Source: Bacillota bacterium
GTDB taxonomy: Bacteria > Bacillota > Clostridia > Acetivibrionales > DSM-1351
NCBI GenBank assembly: GCA_023444055.1
Contig: JAEZRV010000073.1
Location: 1-64,000 of the forward strand
Length of the DNA: 64,000 bases
Direction of reading: 5' to 3'
Positions within the stretch are counted from its first letter, which is position 1; the number at the start of each line of letters is the position of its first letter. The position numbers and the translations under genes were made by a program. Positions 42,916-52,756 of the stretch are shown here, piece by piece. Under the pieces are notes generated by a model. That model did not search any database, was not told the DNA's origin, and saw only the letters and a list, made by a program, of their open reading frames with translations.

Positions 42916-44484
42916 TTAGAAAGTTGTTATTATGCCAAGTAGGTACTTTTTCATCACTGCGAAGTCAAGGGCATCAACTTCGCCATTTCCATCTAAATCA
43001 GCTAATGCAGTGTTTTCAATTTCTCCTGCACCTAATAGATGTTTCTTTATTAACATTAAATCTAATGAATCTATTGAACCATCAGAGTTAATATCACCTA
43101 TTTTACCAACTGGAGTTGCTGATTTGTCAAATTTAAACCAGTCTAAGTTCATTAAATAATCACTTTCGCCAGTAAATTTGAGGTATACATCATGTTTTCC
43201 AGTAACATTACTAATATCGCAGGATACATCTGTAAATGTCTTCCACCCGCCTGTGCTAGCCACAGCACATGTTCCAACTAATGTACCTGTTAGGCTATCC
43301 AAACGAATCTCTATGTTTCCACCGTTTGATTCACTTGCTGCACTAGCTTGGAATCCAATAGCACCGTCACCAAAATCAACATTGTAAACAGTGTAGTCTC
43401 CATCTTGGATATATCCAATGTTTTTACCAGTATCAGATGTATTGTCTTCAATCTCAACCCCAGATTGGCTTGTATAATCTTCTGCTTCAATTTTATTGAA
43501 AGCACTTATTGGTTCTACAGGTTCTACAGGAGCATTATCTTGGAACAAATCTGGTAATAGGTTGTAGATGTACTGATTAATATAACCCCACCAATGTGTA
43601 CCACCATTAGCCACCATAAAATAGAAGTTTCCTTGTATAGGATCGTTTGAATATACGAAAGTATCTGTTAATTTTTTTAATTCATTAATCTGAGGTACCA
43701 TATTAGGATATGCAATATCTTCACTGCCTGAAGCACAGAACAACTTGAAGTCATGTGGTGCTTTATAACCGCCTTTCTTTGCAACATTTGCCAGATACGC
43801 TGCATTTTCCACGGCTTTATTATTACCCCCACCTATTGCCCAACAGTCACCGCTAAAAGGCATAAAATATTTAATATAGTCAAGGCAGTTAATATATGTA
43901 TACCATGTACATACTGAACCCATTGAGAATCCACCAAATGCCCTGTGATCTCTGGAAGCTTTCATATCAGCAACACTAGTTGATTTTAAATATGTATTAT
44001 ATTTAGTTTCAACATACGGAATAAGAGTAGTGCTTAATTCCTGAGGAAAACCTGCAACATCATTATTACCTTTGTAGAATGAAGGTGTAACAAATATAGC
44101 TGGTTTAATATCTCCCTTTGCAATCATATTATCAATGATTACTTTTAATTCCTTGTTCTGACCTGGTCCACCAAATAATAAATTCTCATCTTCGCCGCCA
44201 CCGTGCATCAGATATACAACGTTATACTTTTTAGAAGTATCAGCCTGGTTATATCCGTTAGGAAGGTAGACGTTAAAATATTTAGTATCGTTACCCCATT
44301 TGTAACTTAACTTTTCAATAGTACCTTGCTTTGAACTAATATTTTTGTACTCATTAGGAAGCGGTCTGTAAACTTTCTCACTAGCAGCAGATACCGGTAA
44401 ACTAGTAGTAGCCACCATGCTGAGAGCCATCATACCCGCCAGAACAAAACACAAGCCCTTTTTAAAACCTTTTTTCAAAAACAT
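42916..44484 (-). CDS. Cellulosomal CE1-like esterase with CBM6 and dockerin
   Basis: This is 522 residues from ATG 44484, chosen because AGGGGGAA precedes it and a signal peptide (1-32, ending PVSAAS) begins there. An esterase-D/feruloyl-esterase domain (about 40-310) shows VVYLMHGGGEDE, the nucleophile elbow GGFSMGSV and a His in NGGTHWWGY. A CBM6 domain (about 325-450, with IEAEDYTSQSG and LNLDWFKFD) and a type I dockerin (DINSDGSIDSLDLMLIKK and DLDGNGEVDALDFAVMKK) follow. It probably removes feruloyl or acetyl groups from xylan as a cellulosome subunit. Confidence 0.93.
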   Translation of the reverse strand: MFLKKGFKKGLCFVLAGMMALSMVATTSLPVSAASEKVYRPLPNEYKNISSKQGTIEKLSYKWGNDTKYFNVYLPNGYNQADTSKKYNVVYLMHGGGEDENLLFGGPGQNKELKVIIDNMIAKGDIKPAIFVTPSFYKGNNDVAGFPQELSTTLIPYVETKYNTYLKSTSVADMKASRDHRAFGGFSMGSVCTWYTYINCLDYIKYFMPFSGDCWAIGGGNNKAVENAAYLANVAKKGGYKAPHDFKLFCASGSEDIAYPNMVPQINELKKLTDTFVYSNDPIQGNFYFMVANGGTHWWGYINQYIYNLLPDLFQDNAPVEPVEPISAFNKIEAEDYTSQSGVEIEDNTSDTGKNIGYIQDGDYTVYNVDFGDGAIGFQASAASESNGGNIEIRLDSLTGTLVGTCAVASTGGWKTFTDVSCDISNVTGKHDVYLKFTGESDYLMNLDWFKFDKSATPVGKIGDINSDGSIDSLDLMLIKKHLLGAGEIENTALADLDGNGEVDALDFAVMKKYLLGIITTF

Positions 44485-44649
44485 TGAACATTCCCCCTTA
44501 AAAATAATTAAAAACATTACTTTCACTCCTCTTATAACCAAGGCAAAGTATAGATATATTTTCCATTATAACTAGCTCCTGTTTTGTAGATGACAAAAAA
44601 ATCGCACAAAAAAATGAAAAAAATATTTTTTACTGGTATCCTCGATTTA

Positions 44650-44735
44650 TTTTGCAAAAAACATTTTGAATACCTAATCGAATTTTGCAAAATTCTAGAG
44701 TGGCGCTTATAACCATTATATAACATTTTGCAAAA
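44650..44735. promoter_or_regulatory. Three TTTTGCAAAA palindromes upstream of the esterase gene
   Basis: Perfect 10-bp palindromes TTTTGCAAAA lie at 44650-44659, 44683-44692 and 44726-44735, 166 to 251 bases upstream of the esterase start; a near copy is at about 44843. The repetition suggests operator sites. The rest of the stretch to 45221 shows no gene. Confidence 0.5.
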
Positions 44736-45221
44736 ATATTAAAGTAGTATTTTGACATGAATTAACACTTTATAGTTCTACAATCAATGACGAATGTGTG
44801 CATATTTACTGCTCTGACCTTATTAGGACTAAGATCATCAACATTTTGCTAAAAGGATATAGCAGGTAATGATGATTCAGGGTTGGAAAATAGGCGAATC
44901 CGATGGGGGAGAGGGCAACGGATAGTTAATGTCGTAATAGTAAAAAATGCAAATAAATAGAGGAGTATGTAAATTTCTATAGAATTAAATTGTATAAGTT
45001 GTATAAATTGTTAACATTGACAGGTTTAATATTGATTAATAGCGGAATTGTATTGAATTAGATGGGCAAAAAGAAGTAATAGCTCCTAATACGGTGGTTG
45101 TTGTACAATAGGAAGATAATGATACAGTTAAAATAAAATTAATGCATTTCTTTTGTGTGTTATAGGCAATTAGGATGGATGTCTATAACAGCAATTAGAT
45201 CAAACTGAGGTGGGTTGAGAT

Positions 45222-46538
45222 ATGTATGTGCAAGAGGAGAAGCAGAAAAAAACTACAAATAAAATAGGAAAGAAATCCGTAAATGCAAATACTGTTACCC
45301 AGTATAAAAATCATGCAAAGCAAGGATTTAGGTTTATAGATAATAGACAAGAAGCCGTTGCGCAAAGAAAACTTCGAGTCTTAGCGAGAGAAAAACAGCA
45401 ATCCCTTTTTAATAAGGCTACCCAAGATGCTCCCGTACAGCTTAATCGTGTGTCTACGCCTATAGACGGCGGATTGGTTACGATGGACGGTGGACCAAAG
45501 TACAGTGAGAAGGGTGCGGTGAAGAGTAGCTCAAAGGACGGTAAGAAGGCTAAGACGGAGGATAGCTCAAACGATGATGCGATGGTTTTTCTTACCCCGA
45601 ACACTCCTGCTTATCCCCCTGCCACTCCGAGTCCACCAGAGCAAGTTGACAAACCGGAATTGGGGAATCAAAGTGCACCTGTTCACCTCACTAAAAATGT
45701 AAAAAGAGATAGTGCGCTGACTAAAATAAAGAAAGGTGGGTTAACCCATGATTCTTTAAGAGAGGAACATTCTGCCAATCTCAATGCACACCTCACACTT
45801 ACTTCAGGTTTTATGACAGCCGCTTTAGTTTCTTCTCCTATAAAAAACTATTTAGTTAAAAGCGGAAAGTGTGGTGAAATTTGGGGGCAAAACGGTACTT
45901 CCACCCAAAGTTTGTCTCAAGAAAAGAATTTAGCTAACAACATTGTAACTGCATTCAATAAAGACTTGGGATTAGAAGAAGGAGGAACTTTTGATAACCT
46001 TATGTTCGAATATGAACCTAAAGGTGGTGGGCCTACTTTTGATCAGGTAGTTGCATTTCATGATGCGGTATATGAGACACTTAATTCTACGCCTCCAATT
46101 GAGGTTGCTGGAGACCTTCCATTTTCTAATATATCTTATTCCGACATGCGCGCCCAGATTGTATCAGGTGCTGATACATTAGCTGCAAAATGGGCAGACT
46201 GGACAGGCGGGGGAGGCAAGGCAGGAAAGACAGGAAAGACAGGAAAGACAGGAAATACAGGGAATACAGGTAGTGCAGCGTGCGACAGGAATAAATTCAG
46301 AATAGCTGCTGATAAATGGACAGATCTGAGCAAAGCAGCCAATATTTTGAACAGGATTCGGGTTAAGGCATTAAAATTAAAACCTCCAGAAGGAATCGGT
46401 TTTAAAAAAGTAGCAATAGATGATGATTTTTTTAGACAACATTTATTTGATGGGAAAAGTGGGCATGACAAAGAGATGGATACAATTAGAAAACATTTAG
46501 CTGAACATAACTCGAAGCATGCTGAGGAATTTGAGTAA
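45222..46538 (+). CDS. Possible contractile-injection-system effector-like protein
   Basis: This is 438 residues behind GAGGTGGG. The N-terminus carries GFRFIDNRQEAVAQRKLRVL followed by QDAPVQLNRV, close to the DNRPEAxAQRKLQ leader common on DUF4157-type and other cargo proteins of extracellular contractile injection systems. Then a disordered Pro/Ser/Lys region, a helical middle (EEHSANLNAHLTLTSGFMTA), a GKTGKT repeat and a Lys-rich end with HLAEHNSKHAEEF. No known toxin domain is visible and there is no secretion signal. Cargo role is inference; a contractile-tail operon lies 8 kb away. Confidence 0.5.
   Translation: MYVQEEKQKKTTNKIGKKSVNANTVTQYKNHAKQGFRFIDNRQEAVAQRKLRVLAREKQQSLFNKATQDAPVQLNRVSTPIDGGLVTMDGGPKYSEKGAVKSSSKDGKKAKTEDSSNDDAMVFLTPNTPAYPPATPSPPEQVDKPELGNQSAPVHLTKNVKRDSALTKIKKGGLTHDSLREEHSANLNAHLTLTSGFMTAALVSSPIKNYLVKSGKCGEIWGQNGTSTQSLSQEKNLANNIVTAFNKDLGLEEGGTFDNLMFEYEPKGGGPTFDQVVAFHDAVYETLNSTPPIEVAGDLPFSNISYSDMRAQIVSGADTLAAKWADWTGGGGKAGKTGKTGKTGNTGNTGSAACDRNKFRIAADKWTDLSKAANILNRIRVKALKLKPPEGIGFKKVAIDDDFFRQHLFDGKSGHDKEMDTIRKHLAEHNSKHAEEFE
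46224..46268 (+). repeat. Five 9-bp tandem repeats inside the effector-like gene
   Basis: GGAAAGACA repeated three times and GGAAATACA-type twice, coding GKTGKTGKTGNTGNT. Repeat number could vary between strains. Confidence 0.85.
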
Positions 46539-46994
46539 GAAACTCCATATAAAATAAAGTACGGTGTCTTAGAGACTATATAAAAGTAATTGTCCGAAAT
46601 AAATCCAGTTTAATTAATATAGTAAATGTACAGATTTATACAAGTATATAACAAATTTTTCCAGAAATAAGCCTTCTAGCCTTTCCGAGTGCCCAATGTG
46701 ATATGCACCTGAGGTTTTAATTCTATCCCAATTAACCTAACCCGTTGATTATCTTACCGTATATAGACATCATTTTTATATGAACTCACAAATCACAGTT
46801 TTTACCAAATATTCTCTAGTATTTCATTTGATATTCAACTAACAGAATTATAAAATGTAATTTATGGGAATACTGTTGAAAAAGAGAAGTTCTGGTAGTA
46901 AAATGTTACTGTTACACAACGTGAAAAGTGATTACTCATTGTTAAATTATTTTCACGTGAGATTTTGATCAATATTAAATTGGAGGGGAAGAGA
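46539..46994. other. Intergenic region, nothing recognised
   Basis: About 450 AT-rich bases before the cohesin-dockerin gene. No coding frame of interest, hairpin terminator or repeat was seen. It likely holds the promoter of the following gene. Confidence 0.4.
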
Positions 46995-47807
46995 ATGAAA
47001 AAGTGTTGCTTTATACTTGTTCTGTCATTAGTTGTTTCATTAATGTCTTCTACTTGTTTTGTATCTGCTGCAGGCACAGGGTCTATTACGGCTGATTTTG
47101 ATACAGCAGGCATTACTTCAGTAGGCCAGATAATTACAGCTACGGTCAATGTAAGTGAAGTCACAAACTTTGCAGGATATCAGGTTAATCTCGTTTATGA
47201 TACTGCTATTTTACAGCCTGTAAAGGTATCATACGATGGTACGGTTTCTGCTTATGGGGCGAATACAGTGCAGGACGATGGAACCCTTTTAAAGAATGAC
47301 AATTTTACACCTTTGGCAATGGCTTCAAATGATTTGAATAAGGGAGTTTTAAACTTTGGTAAGGCATATCTTGGACTTGATACTTACAAAAAAAGTGGTG
47401 TTGCTGAAAAAACAGGATCTGTAGCGGTAATAAAATTCAAGGTATTGCAGGTGAAGAATACAAATATTACGTTTGCTAAAACATCTACTATACTTGGTAC
47501 AGATAACGGAGTTAGTCTTTTTGACTGGGATAGCAATGCGGTTAGTGGGTATACAGTAATCCAGCCCAAACAACTAGTAGCCGCTGAAGCTATAATGTAT
47601 GGTGATGTTGATGGAAGTAACACGATTGATGCAATAGACTATTCATTAATGAAACGGTATTTGCTTGGGCAGATTACCGCATTCCCGAATCCAATTGGTA
47701 TATTGATTGCTGATGTTGATGGCGATGGTGAAATAACAGCAATAGATTATGCATTAATCAAACAATATTTGCTGGGAATTATTAATAAATTCCCTGTACA
47801 AAAATAA
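46995..47807 (+). CDS. Secreted cohesin plus dockerin protein (possible adaptor scaffoldin)
   Basis: This is 270 residues from ATG 46995 behind GGAGGGG. The signal peptide ends at about CFVSAA. The cohesin domain (about 30-185) has FAGYQVNLVYDTAILQPVKV, a KTGSVAVIKFKVL strand and LFDWDSNAVSGYTVIQP, resembling type II cohesins of the C. thermocellum anchoring proteins. A linker leads to a C-terminal type I dockerin (DVDGSNTIDAIDYSLMKR and DVDGDGEITAIDYALIKQ). It could bind the main scaffoldin by its dockerin and recruit another partner by its cohesin. The cohesin type is judged from pattern only. Confidence 0.75.
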   Translation: MKKCCFILVLSLVVSLMSSTCFVSAAGTGSITADFDTAGITSVGQIITATVNVSEVTNFAGYQVNLVYDTAILQPVKVSYDGTVSAYGANTVQDDGTLLKNDNFTPLAMASNDLNKGVLNFGKAYLGLDTYKKSGVAEKTGSVAVIKFKVLQVKNTNITFAKTSTILGTDNGVSLFDWDSNAVSGYTVIQPKQLVAAEAIMYGDVDGSNTIDAIDYSLMKRYLLGQITAFPNPIGILIADVDGDGEITAIDYALIKQYLLGIINKFPVQK

Positions 47808-47915
47808 TTAAAGATGAGATTAATTGTGCTTGATGGGGTTTTAAACCATTAAACTTAAGTAAAATTTATAAGTAAATTAAGAAAAGTTATATATAAGAAC
47901 AAGGGGGAGTTAATA

Positions 47916-49361
47916 ATGTTAAGAAGTAAATGGAAGCTAGTTTTATTTTTGGCTATTTCAATCATCTTCAATACATTGGCAGTGGTCAATATTCCAACTG
48001 CCCAGGCAGAAGTTCTACCACCCAGCTATAAAATTTATGGATATATCTTATCCGCAACTGAAGGCTCGAAGGCTGGATTTACAGTTACACTTCAAGGAAC
48101 TAACAAGACTGCAACTACTGATTCAGACGGGTATTTCTACATAACAGGCATTAACACTGATGGCGTTAATACTACAACTGCCAACCTTAGCTTGAAGATA
48201 TCAAAAATACAATATCTGTCAAGAATAATTCAAATAGGCAAAATTACAGACAGCCTTCAAATTGGCACTACTGAAGCTCCTGTTAATATGTGGGCAGGTG
48301 ATATAAATCAGGACGGAGCCATTGATAAGTTAGATGCAATCGAAATTACTAAATCCTTTAATAGTTCTTCGGGGGATGGAAGATATGTATCCCTTTACGA
48401 TCTAAACAAGGACAATGTGGTCAATATGAGCGATGTAATGGTTGTAGCCAGCCATTTTAACACTACAACTGCAAATTATCCTGCAATTACTCCTACACCA
48501 ATAAGACACAGCTTCATAGCTGATGATGAGTCAAGGTCACAACTGCATTTTGTTGATCAAAACAATCACTCAAAAGACTGGAACATAAACTTGCCTTATC
48601 GTTGCCGTGACTACCAACTGATAGGCAACAATCAGCTTTTACTAAGTGGTGGAGATGGATACTACATTTATGATTTAAATACCAAAAAAATGCTCAAGGA
48701 ATATCATAACGCTGCATATTCAAATACCCAAACAGTCAGAAGGACAACTGATGGACATACTTTCATTGGTTATATGAATAATGGGATTGTAGTAACTGAG
48801 CTTGATGCAAACAATAACGCAGTTAAAACAGCTAGATTCAGTGGTATGAGCGACCTAAGGCTAATGAGGTTTTCTTCCAAAAACACATTGCTTATTGGAG
48901 GAGCTAATACTGCTATTGAAGCAGATATGACTGGTAAAATCATTAGGAAGCTCTCTATTCCTAATACAAATAATGTTTATCAGATACTTGAACGTCCGAA
49001 TGGAGAACTATTAATATCTACCGGATACAATGTATATGCTGGTGTTTATGATGCAAATGGAAATTTTATTAAGAAGTTTGGTGGTAAGCCTGCACCTGAA
49101 AACAATCTAAATTACAATTTCTTCTGCGGTATGCAGGTTCTGAAAAATGGAAATATTGTTATAAGCAATTGGACAGGGCATAATTCAGGAGACAGTTCTT
49201 ATGGAGTTCAACTTTTAGAATTTACTTCAAAGGGAGATCTTGTGTGGTCATGGCAAGATCCAAACGTAACCGGATCAATACATGGAGTTATAGTAATGGA
49301 TGGAGTAGACCCCAATAAATTCTATGACGACAGAACAGGGGTTTTGCAACCTGTAGATTGA
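47916..49361 (+). CDS. Secreted propeller-like protein with internal dockerin
   Basis: This is 481 residues: signal peptide (1-31, AQAE), a carboxypeptidase-regulatory-like beta domain (KIYGYILSATEGSKAGFTVT), an internal dockerin pair (DINQDGAIDKLDAIEITKSF and DLNKDNVVNMSDVMVVASHF), and a repeat-rich beta-propeller (for example GELLISTGYNVYAGVYDANG) like PQQ or arylsulfotransferase folds. The dockerin is central and its second halves lack the K-LLG end of type I dockerins, so cellulosome binding is uncertain. The gene follows the cohesin-dockerin gene by 108 bases with AAGGGGGAG. Confidence 0.75.
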   Translation: MLRSKWKLVLFLAISIIFNTLAVVNIPTAQAEVLPPSYKIYGYILSATEGSKAGFTVTLQGTNKTATTDSDGYFYITGINTDGVNTTTANLSLKISKIQYLSRIIQIGKITDSLQIGTTEAPVNMWAGDINQDGAIDKLDAIEITKSFNSSSGDGRYVSLYDLNKDNVVNMSDVMVVASHFNTTTANYPAITPTPIRHSFIADDESRSQLHFVDQNNHSKDWNINLPYRCRDYQLIGNNQLLLSGGDGYYIYDLNTKKMLKEYHNAAYSNTQTVRRTTDGHTFIGYMNNGIVVTELDANNNAVKTARFSGMSDLRLMRFSSKNTLLIGGANTAIEADMTGKIIRKLSIPNTNNVYQILERPNGELLISTGYNVYAGVYDANGNFIKKFGGKPAPENNLNYNFFCGMQVLKNGNIVISNWTGHNSGDSSYGVQLLEFTSKGDLVWSWQDPNVTGSIHGVIVMDGVDPNKFYDDRTGVLQPVD

Positions 49362-49383
49362 TTAATAAAAGTTATTATCTATA

Positions 49384-49431
49384 CTAATCAACTCTAATAG
49401 TTTGTTTTTTCTAACTTTTAGAGTTGATTAG
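49384..49431. terminator. 14-bp hairpin after the propeller gene
   Basis: CTAATCAACTCTAA (49384-49397) pairs perfectly with TTAGAGTTGATTAG (49418-49431). No clean T-run follows on the plus strand, so termination strength is uncertain. Confidence 0.55.
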
Positions 49432-49706
49432 TGAAAAATTTAAAGAAAATGTAAGATCCTTAACTGGTTTAAACTCTCTTTTAACTTTCTATTTATGTGT
49501 TGGTAGGAACGCTCTAAGCTTTTAGGAGGATAACGACAGAAAATGGCAAGGGCTTTTGCAAGAAAGTCAAGATACTAATACTCGATTAAGCTAAAGCAAG
49601 AGAACTACCCATTACTGAGTAATTCTCTTATCACTTTAATCACACATATTTTTTATTGCTGTTAGCCTGTATATATTTAAGACACATTTTGGTATGCCCA
49701 TATATC

Positions 49707-49950
49707 TTATGAGAATCGATTTTCAATTCCGCTGATTGCAACTGCGTTTTCTTTATTTTGACTAACAATAACCGTCATTTCCTCTGTTGTTACTTCTGTC
49801 TGTCGCGCTTTATCCAAAATATCCTGACTGTTCACTGTCTTAGAACCCGGAACACCTGATACCGATTGAATCTGCGTCTGAATTGTATCGACTGTATCAA
49901 CAAAAGTTGATGATGCACCAGCAATATCAGCAATTTCATATTGAATCTAG
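49707..49950 (-). pseudogene. Methyl-accepting chemotaxis protein, C-terminal remnant
   Basis: The minus strand has an open frame of about 80 codons reading EIADIAGASSTFVDTVDTIQ, TEVTTEEMTVIVSQNKENAV and ISGIENRFS before a stop at 49707-49709. The heptad pattern with TEEM is that of the last signalling helix of chemoreceptors. The rest of the receptor is missing and no start is visible. Gap sequence at 49440-49700 shows nothing else. Confidence 0.5.
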
Positions 49951-49966
49951 GCGTTATAACAGATTT

Positions 49967-50878
49967 CTAGTTGTAAGGTAAAGTTTTTACGATACCCAGC
50001 AGATATTGCTTCATGATAGCAAAGTCAATTGCATCTACTGCTTTATCACTATTAAGATCTAAAACTTCAGTATATGTACGGTCAGAACCCATCAAATACA
50101 TTTTTAAAGCGGAGAAATCCAAGGCATCAATATTTCCATCGTTGTTATAATCTCCACATTTTATTGTAGGAGTACTAGTACCGAAAAAGTTAACTTTTTG
50201 CATTTCAGCCCACATAGCTTTTGCTGTCGCTACGCTTCCAGCTGTTGTAGGATGTATACCATCAGATAGTGTATACTCTGATAAATGTCCGTCCCATGCG
50301 GGTCTTATATCAAAGAAATATGTTTCTGGCTTTATTGCTGCGTTAGCTACTGTAGATTGCATTATAGGTCTTAATGCATCCAATTTTCCCTTTAAACCAT
50401 TTAAGTCTCCGTTTGGATTGGGATAGAATAAATAGAAAACTTTAACAACGCCATCAGCTTTCATTTGTTTCAATAGATTAGTAACTGCATCTGTTGCATT
50501 CTTAATAAAAGGAGTGCTTTCATTATATGGTGCAGGAGTCCAACCTTGTAGGCAATCGTTTCCGCCACCATCCATTATTACATACTTAACTTTACCAGAA
50601 CGAATACCATTTGTGTACTGAGAAGGGATGCCATTATTTGCTAGTGTAGCTCCAGATACTGGATTGTTTCTAAATCTATCATTTGCACCTAAAACACCAG
50701 CATTTCTAGCTTCATTTTCTAAGGCTCTGACAATTTCACCGGATAACGCGAAATACGAATCGCCAATAACCATAACGTCACTGCCATTAATTTGGGTGGT
50801 AGCAGCAAAACTAGTTGAAGCTGGTGCAAAACTTGCCAGAATAACAGCCGCTATGACAGAAAATAAGAGTTTTTTCAT
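49967..50878 (-). CDS. Secreted SGNH hydrolase with dockerin
   Basis: This is 303 residues. Signal peptide 1-25 (ending SFAAT). The SGNH/GDSL domain has VMVIGDSYFAL with the catalytic Ser, MDGGGNDCLQG (block III Asn) and SDGIHPTTAGS with Asp and His. A type I dockerin closes it (DYNNDGNIDALDFSALKMYL and DLNSDKAVDAIDFAIMKQYL). It probably deacetylates plant polysaccharide as a cellulosome subunit. Start ATG follows GGAGGTAAAA on the minus strand. Confidence 0.92.
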   Translation of the reverse strand: MKKLLFSVIAAVILASFAPASTSFAATTQINGSDVMVIGDSYFALSGEIVRALENEARNAGVLGANDRFRNNPVSGATLANNGIPSQYTNGIRSGKVKYVIMDGGGNDCLQGWTPAPYNESTPFIKNATDAVTNLLKQMKADGVVKVFYLFYPNPNGDLNGLKGKLDALRPIMQSTVANAAIKPETYFFDIRPAWDGHLSEYTLSDGIHPTTAGSVATAKAMWAEMQKVNFFGTSTPTIKCGDYNNDGNIDALDFSALKMYLMGSDRTYTEVLDLNSDKAVDAIDFAIMKQYLLGIVKTLPYN

Positions 50879-51291
50879 TTTTTTACCTCCATAAATATTA
50901 TTTTACATATGAATTTACTATGATACTAAAATTTTTTATTAAGAGTTACAGCGAAGAGACAATATATCTCATAAATAAAAAAATTATTAATACAAACGGC
51001 AAATTCAGTATATATTATACATTATATTACAAATTAATAACTATATAAAGAAAATGTTTAGTGACGACATCAATGGTAGCTAAGTGTATTTCAGCAATGA
51101 TTTTGCCATTGCACTTTATCGTGCAAAAATATTTTATCATGTAAGGAGATTAAAGTAGAAGCGATTCAAACAATATTAGGGTGGCTTAGATAGACATTTA
51201 AAAACATTAATTCTATGTAGTATAATGATATTTAATAGCATTATATAACATGATGCTTAATGGAATAGAAATAGTTCAAGGAGTAGAATAA
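50879..51291. other. Divergent intergenic region
   Basis: About 410 AT-rich bases between the minus-strand SGNH gene and plus-strand pncB. A small inverted repeat TTGCAC..GTGCAA (about 51107-51124) and a TATAAT-like box (about 51221) upstream of pncB are the only signals seen. Confidence 0.4.
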
Positions 51292-52734
51292 ATGGATAAA
51301 ATAAATTTAACAATGTTGACTGATTTTTATGAATTAACAATGGCAAATGGGTATTTTCAGAATAATTTTAAAGATAAACAGGCATATTTTGATATGTTCT
51401 TTAGAAAGATTCCTGATAAAGGCGGCTTTGCAATAATGGCTGGAGTTGAGCAGCTAATAGAGTACCTGCAAAATCTTAAGTTTGATGAAAAAGATATTGA
51501 ATACCTGAGAAGTAAGAAACAATTTAGTGAAGAATTTTTGCAATACCTTAAGAATTTTAAGTTCAGCTGTGATGTGTGGGCAATCCCTGAAGGAACACCA
51601 ATATTTCCGAATGAACCTGTAGTAACGGTTAGGGGACCTGTTATTGAGGCACAGTTTGTTGAAACAATGATTCTATTAACAATAAATCATCAAAGTCTGA
51701 TAGCAACAAAGGCAAACCGAATTGTGAGAGCTGCCCAGGAAAGAGATGTTATGGAGTTCGGTTCAAGAAGGGCGCAAGGCTATGATGGAGCTATTTATGG
51801 TGCAAGGGCTGCATATATAGGTGGGTGTGTTGGAACTGCATGTACAATTGCAGAGAAGGAATTCGGTGTTCCGGCTATCGGTACAATGGCGCACAGCTGG
51901 ATTCAGATGTTTCCAACTGAATTAGAGGCTTTCCGTGCTTATGCTTTGACCTATCCTAGCAATTGTACATTTCTTGTAGATACCTACAATGTGTTGAAAT
52001 CAGGAATACCTAATGCAATAAAAGTGTTTAACGAGGAAATAGTTCCGAGAGGATTTAGACCCAAGGGAATAAGGATTGATAGTGGTGACATTACTTATCT
52101 TACGAAGGAAGCAAGAAAAATGCTGGATGAATCTGGGTTCCATGACTGTAAAATTGTTGCATCCAATTCTTTAGATGAATTTATTATCAGAGATTTACTT
52201 GCACAAGGAGCGCAGGTGGATTTATTCGGTGTTGGGGAACGTTTAATTACTTCAAAATCAGAACCAGTGTTTGGCGGGGTTTACAAGCTAGTAGCAGTTG
52301 AAGAAAATAGCGAAATTATTCCTAAAATAAAGCTTAGTGAAAATGTAGGGAAAATAACTAACCCAGGATTTAAACTGGCTTGGAGGCTTTTTGACAAAGA
52401 AAGTGGAAAATCGATTGCAGATGTACTTACAGATAATGATGAGACTATTGATGAAAGTAAGCCTTATGAACTATTTGATCCTGAATATACGTGGAAAAGG
52501 AAGACTGTAACTAACTTTACTGCAAAAATACTTCTAATCCAGATTTTTGATAAGGGAACCTGTGTATATGAAAATCCTAATTTACAGTACATAAAGAGCT
52601 ACTGTAAAGAGCAGGTTGATACTTTGTGGGATGAGGTTAGAAGGTTTGAAAATCCGCATAAATACTATGTTGATTTGTCAAAGTCGCTATGGGAAATGAA
52701 GGAAAGGTTGCTACAGGAGTATTCTGTAAAATAG
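51292..52734 (+). CDS. pncB: Nicotinate phosphoribosyltransferase
   Basis: This is 480 residues. LTMLTDFYELTMANGYFQNN at the start, MEFGSRRAQGYDGAIYGARA, the catalytic His in GTMAHSWIQMF, TYNVLKSGIPNAIKV and the phosphate-binding GIRIDSGD and SNSLDEF loops. All are hallmark NAPRTase blocks. The enzyme makes nicotinate mononucleotide in the NAD salvage pathway, in the cytosol. CAAGGAG precedes the ATG. It appears to be a single gene. Confidence 0.95.
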   Translation: MDKINLTMLTDFYELTMANGYFQNNFKDKQAYFDMFFRKIPDKGGFAIMAGVEQLIEYLQNLKFDEKDIEYLRSKKQFSEEFLQYLKNFKFSCDVWAIPEGTPIFPNEPVVTVRGPVIEAQFVETMILLTINHQSLIATKANRIVRAAQERDVMEFGSRRAQGYDGAIYGARAAYIGGCVGTACTIAEKEFGVPAIGTMAHSWIQMFPTELEAFRAYALTYPSNCTFLVDTYNVLKSGIPNAIKVFNEEIVPRGFRPKGIRIDSGDITYLTKEARKMLDESGFHDCKIVASNSLDEFIIRDLLAQGAQVDLFGVGERLITSKSEPVFGGVYKLVAVEENSEIIPKIKLSENVGKITNPGFKLAWRLFDKESGKSIADVLTDNDETIDESKPYELFDPEYTWKRKTVTNFTAKILLIQIFDKGTCVYENPNLQYIKSYCKEQVDTLWDEVRRFENPHKYYVDLSKSLWEMKERLLQEYSVK

Positions 52735-52756
52735 AACAGCAGGATTCATTTCGAAT

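Noticed and set aside
45222..46538. Collagen-like protein because of the GKTGKTGKTGNTGNTG run
   Set aside because: Only five triplet pairs, with no Gly-X-Y stretch beyond them; the run looks like a short linker repeat.
51107..51124. NAD-responsive operator before pncB
   Set aside because: The small TTGCAC/GTGCAA repeat does not match a regulator motif I can name; kept only as a note.
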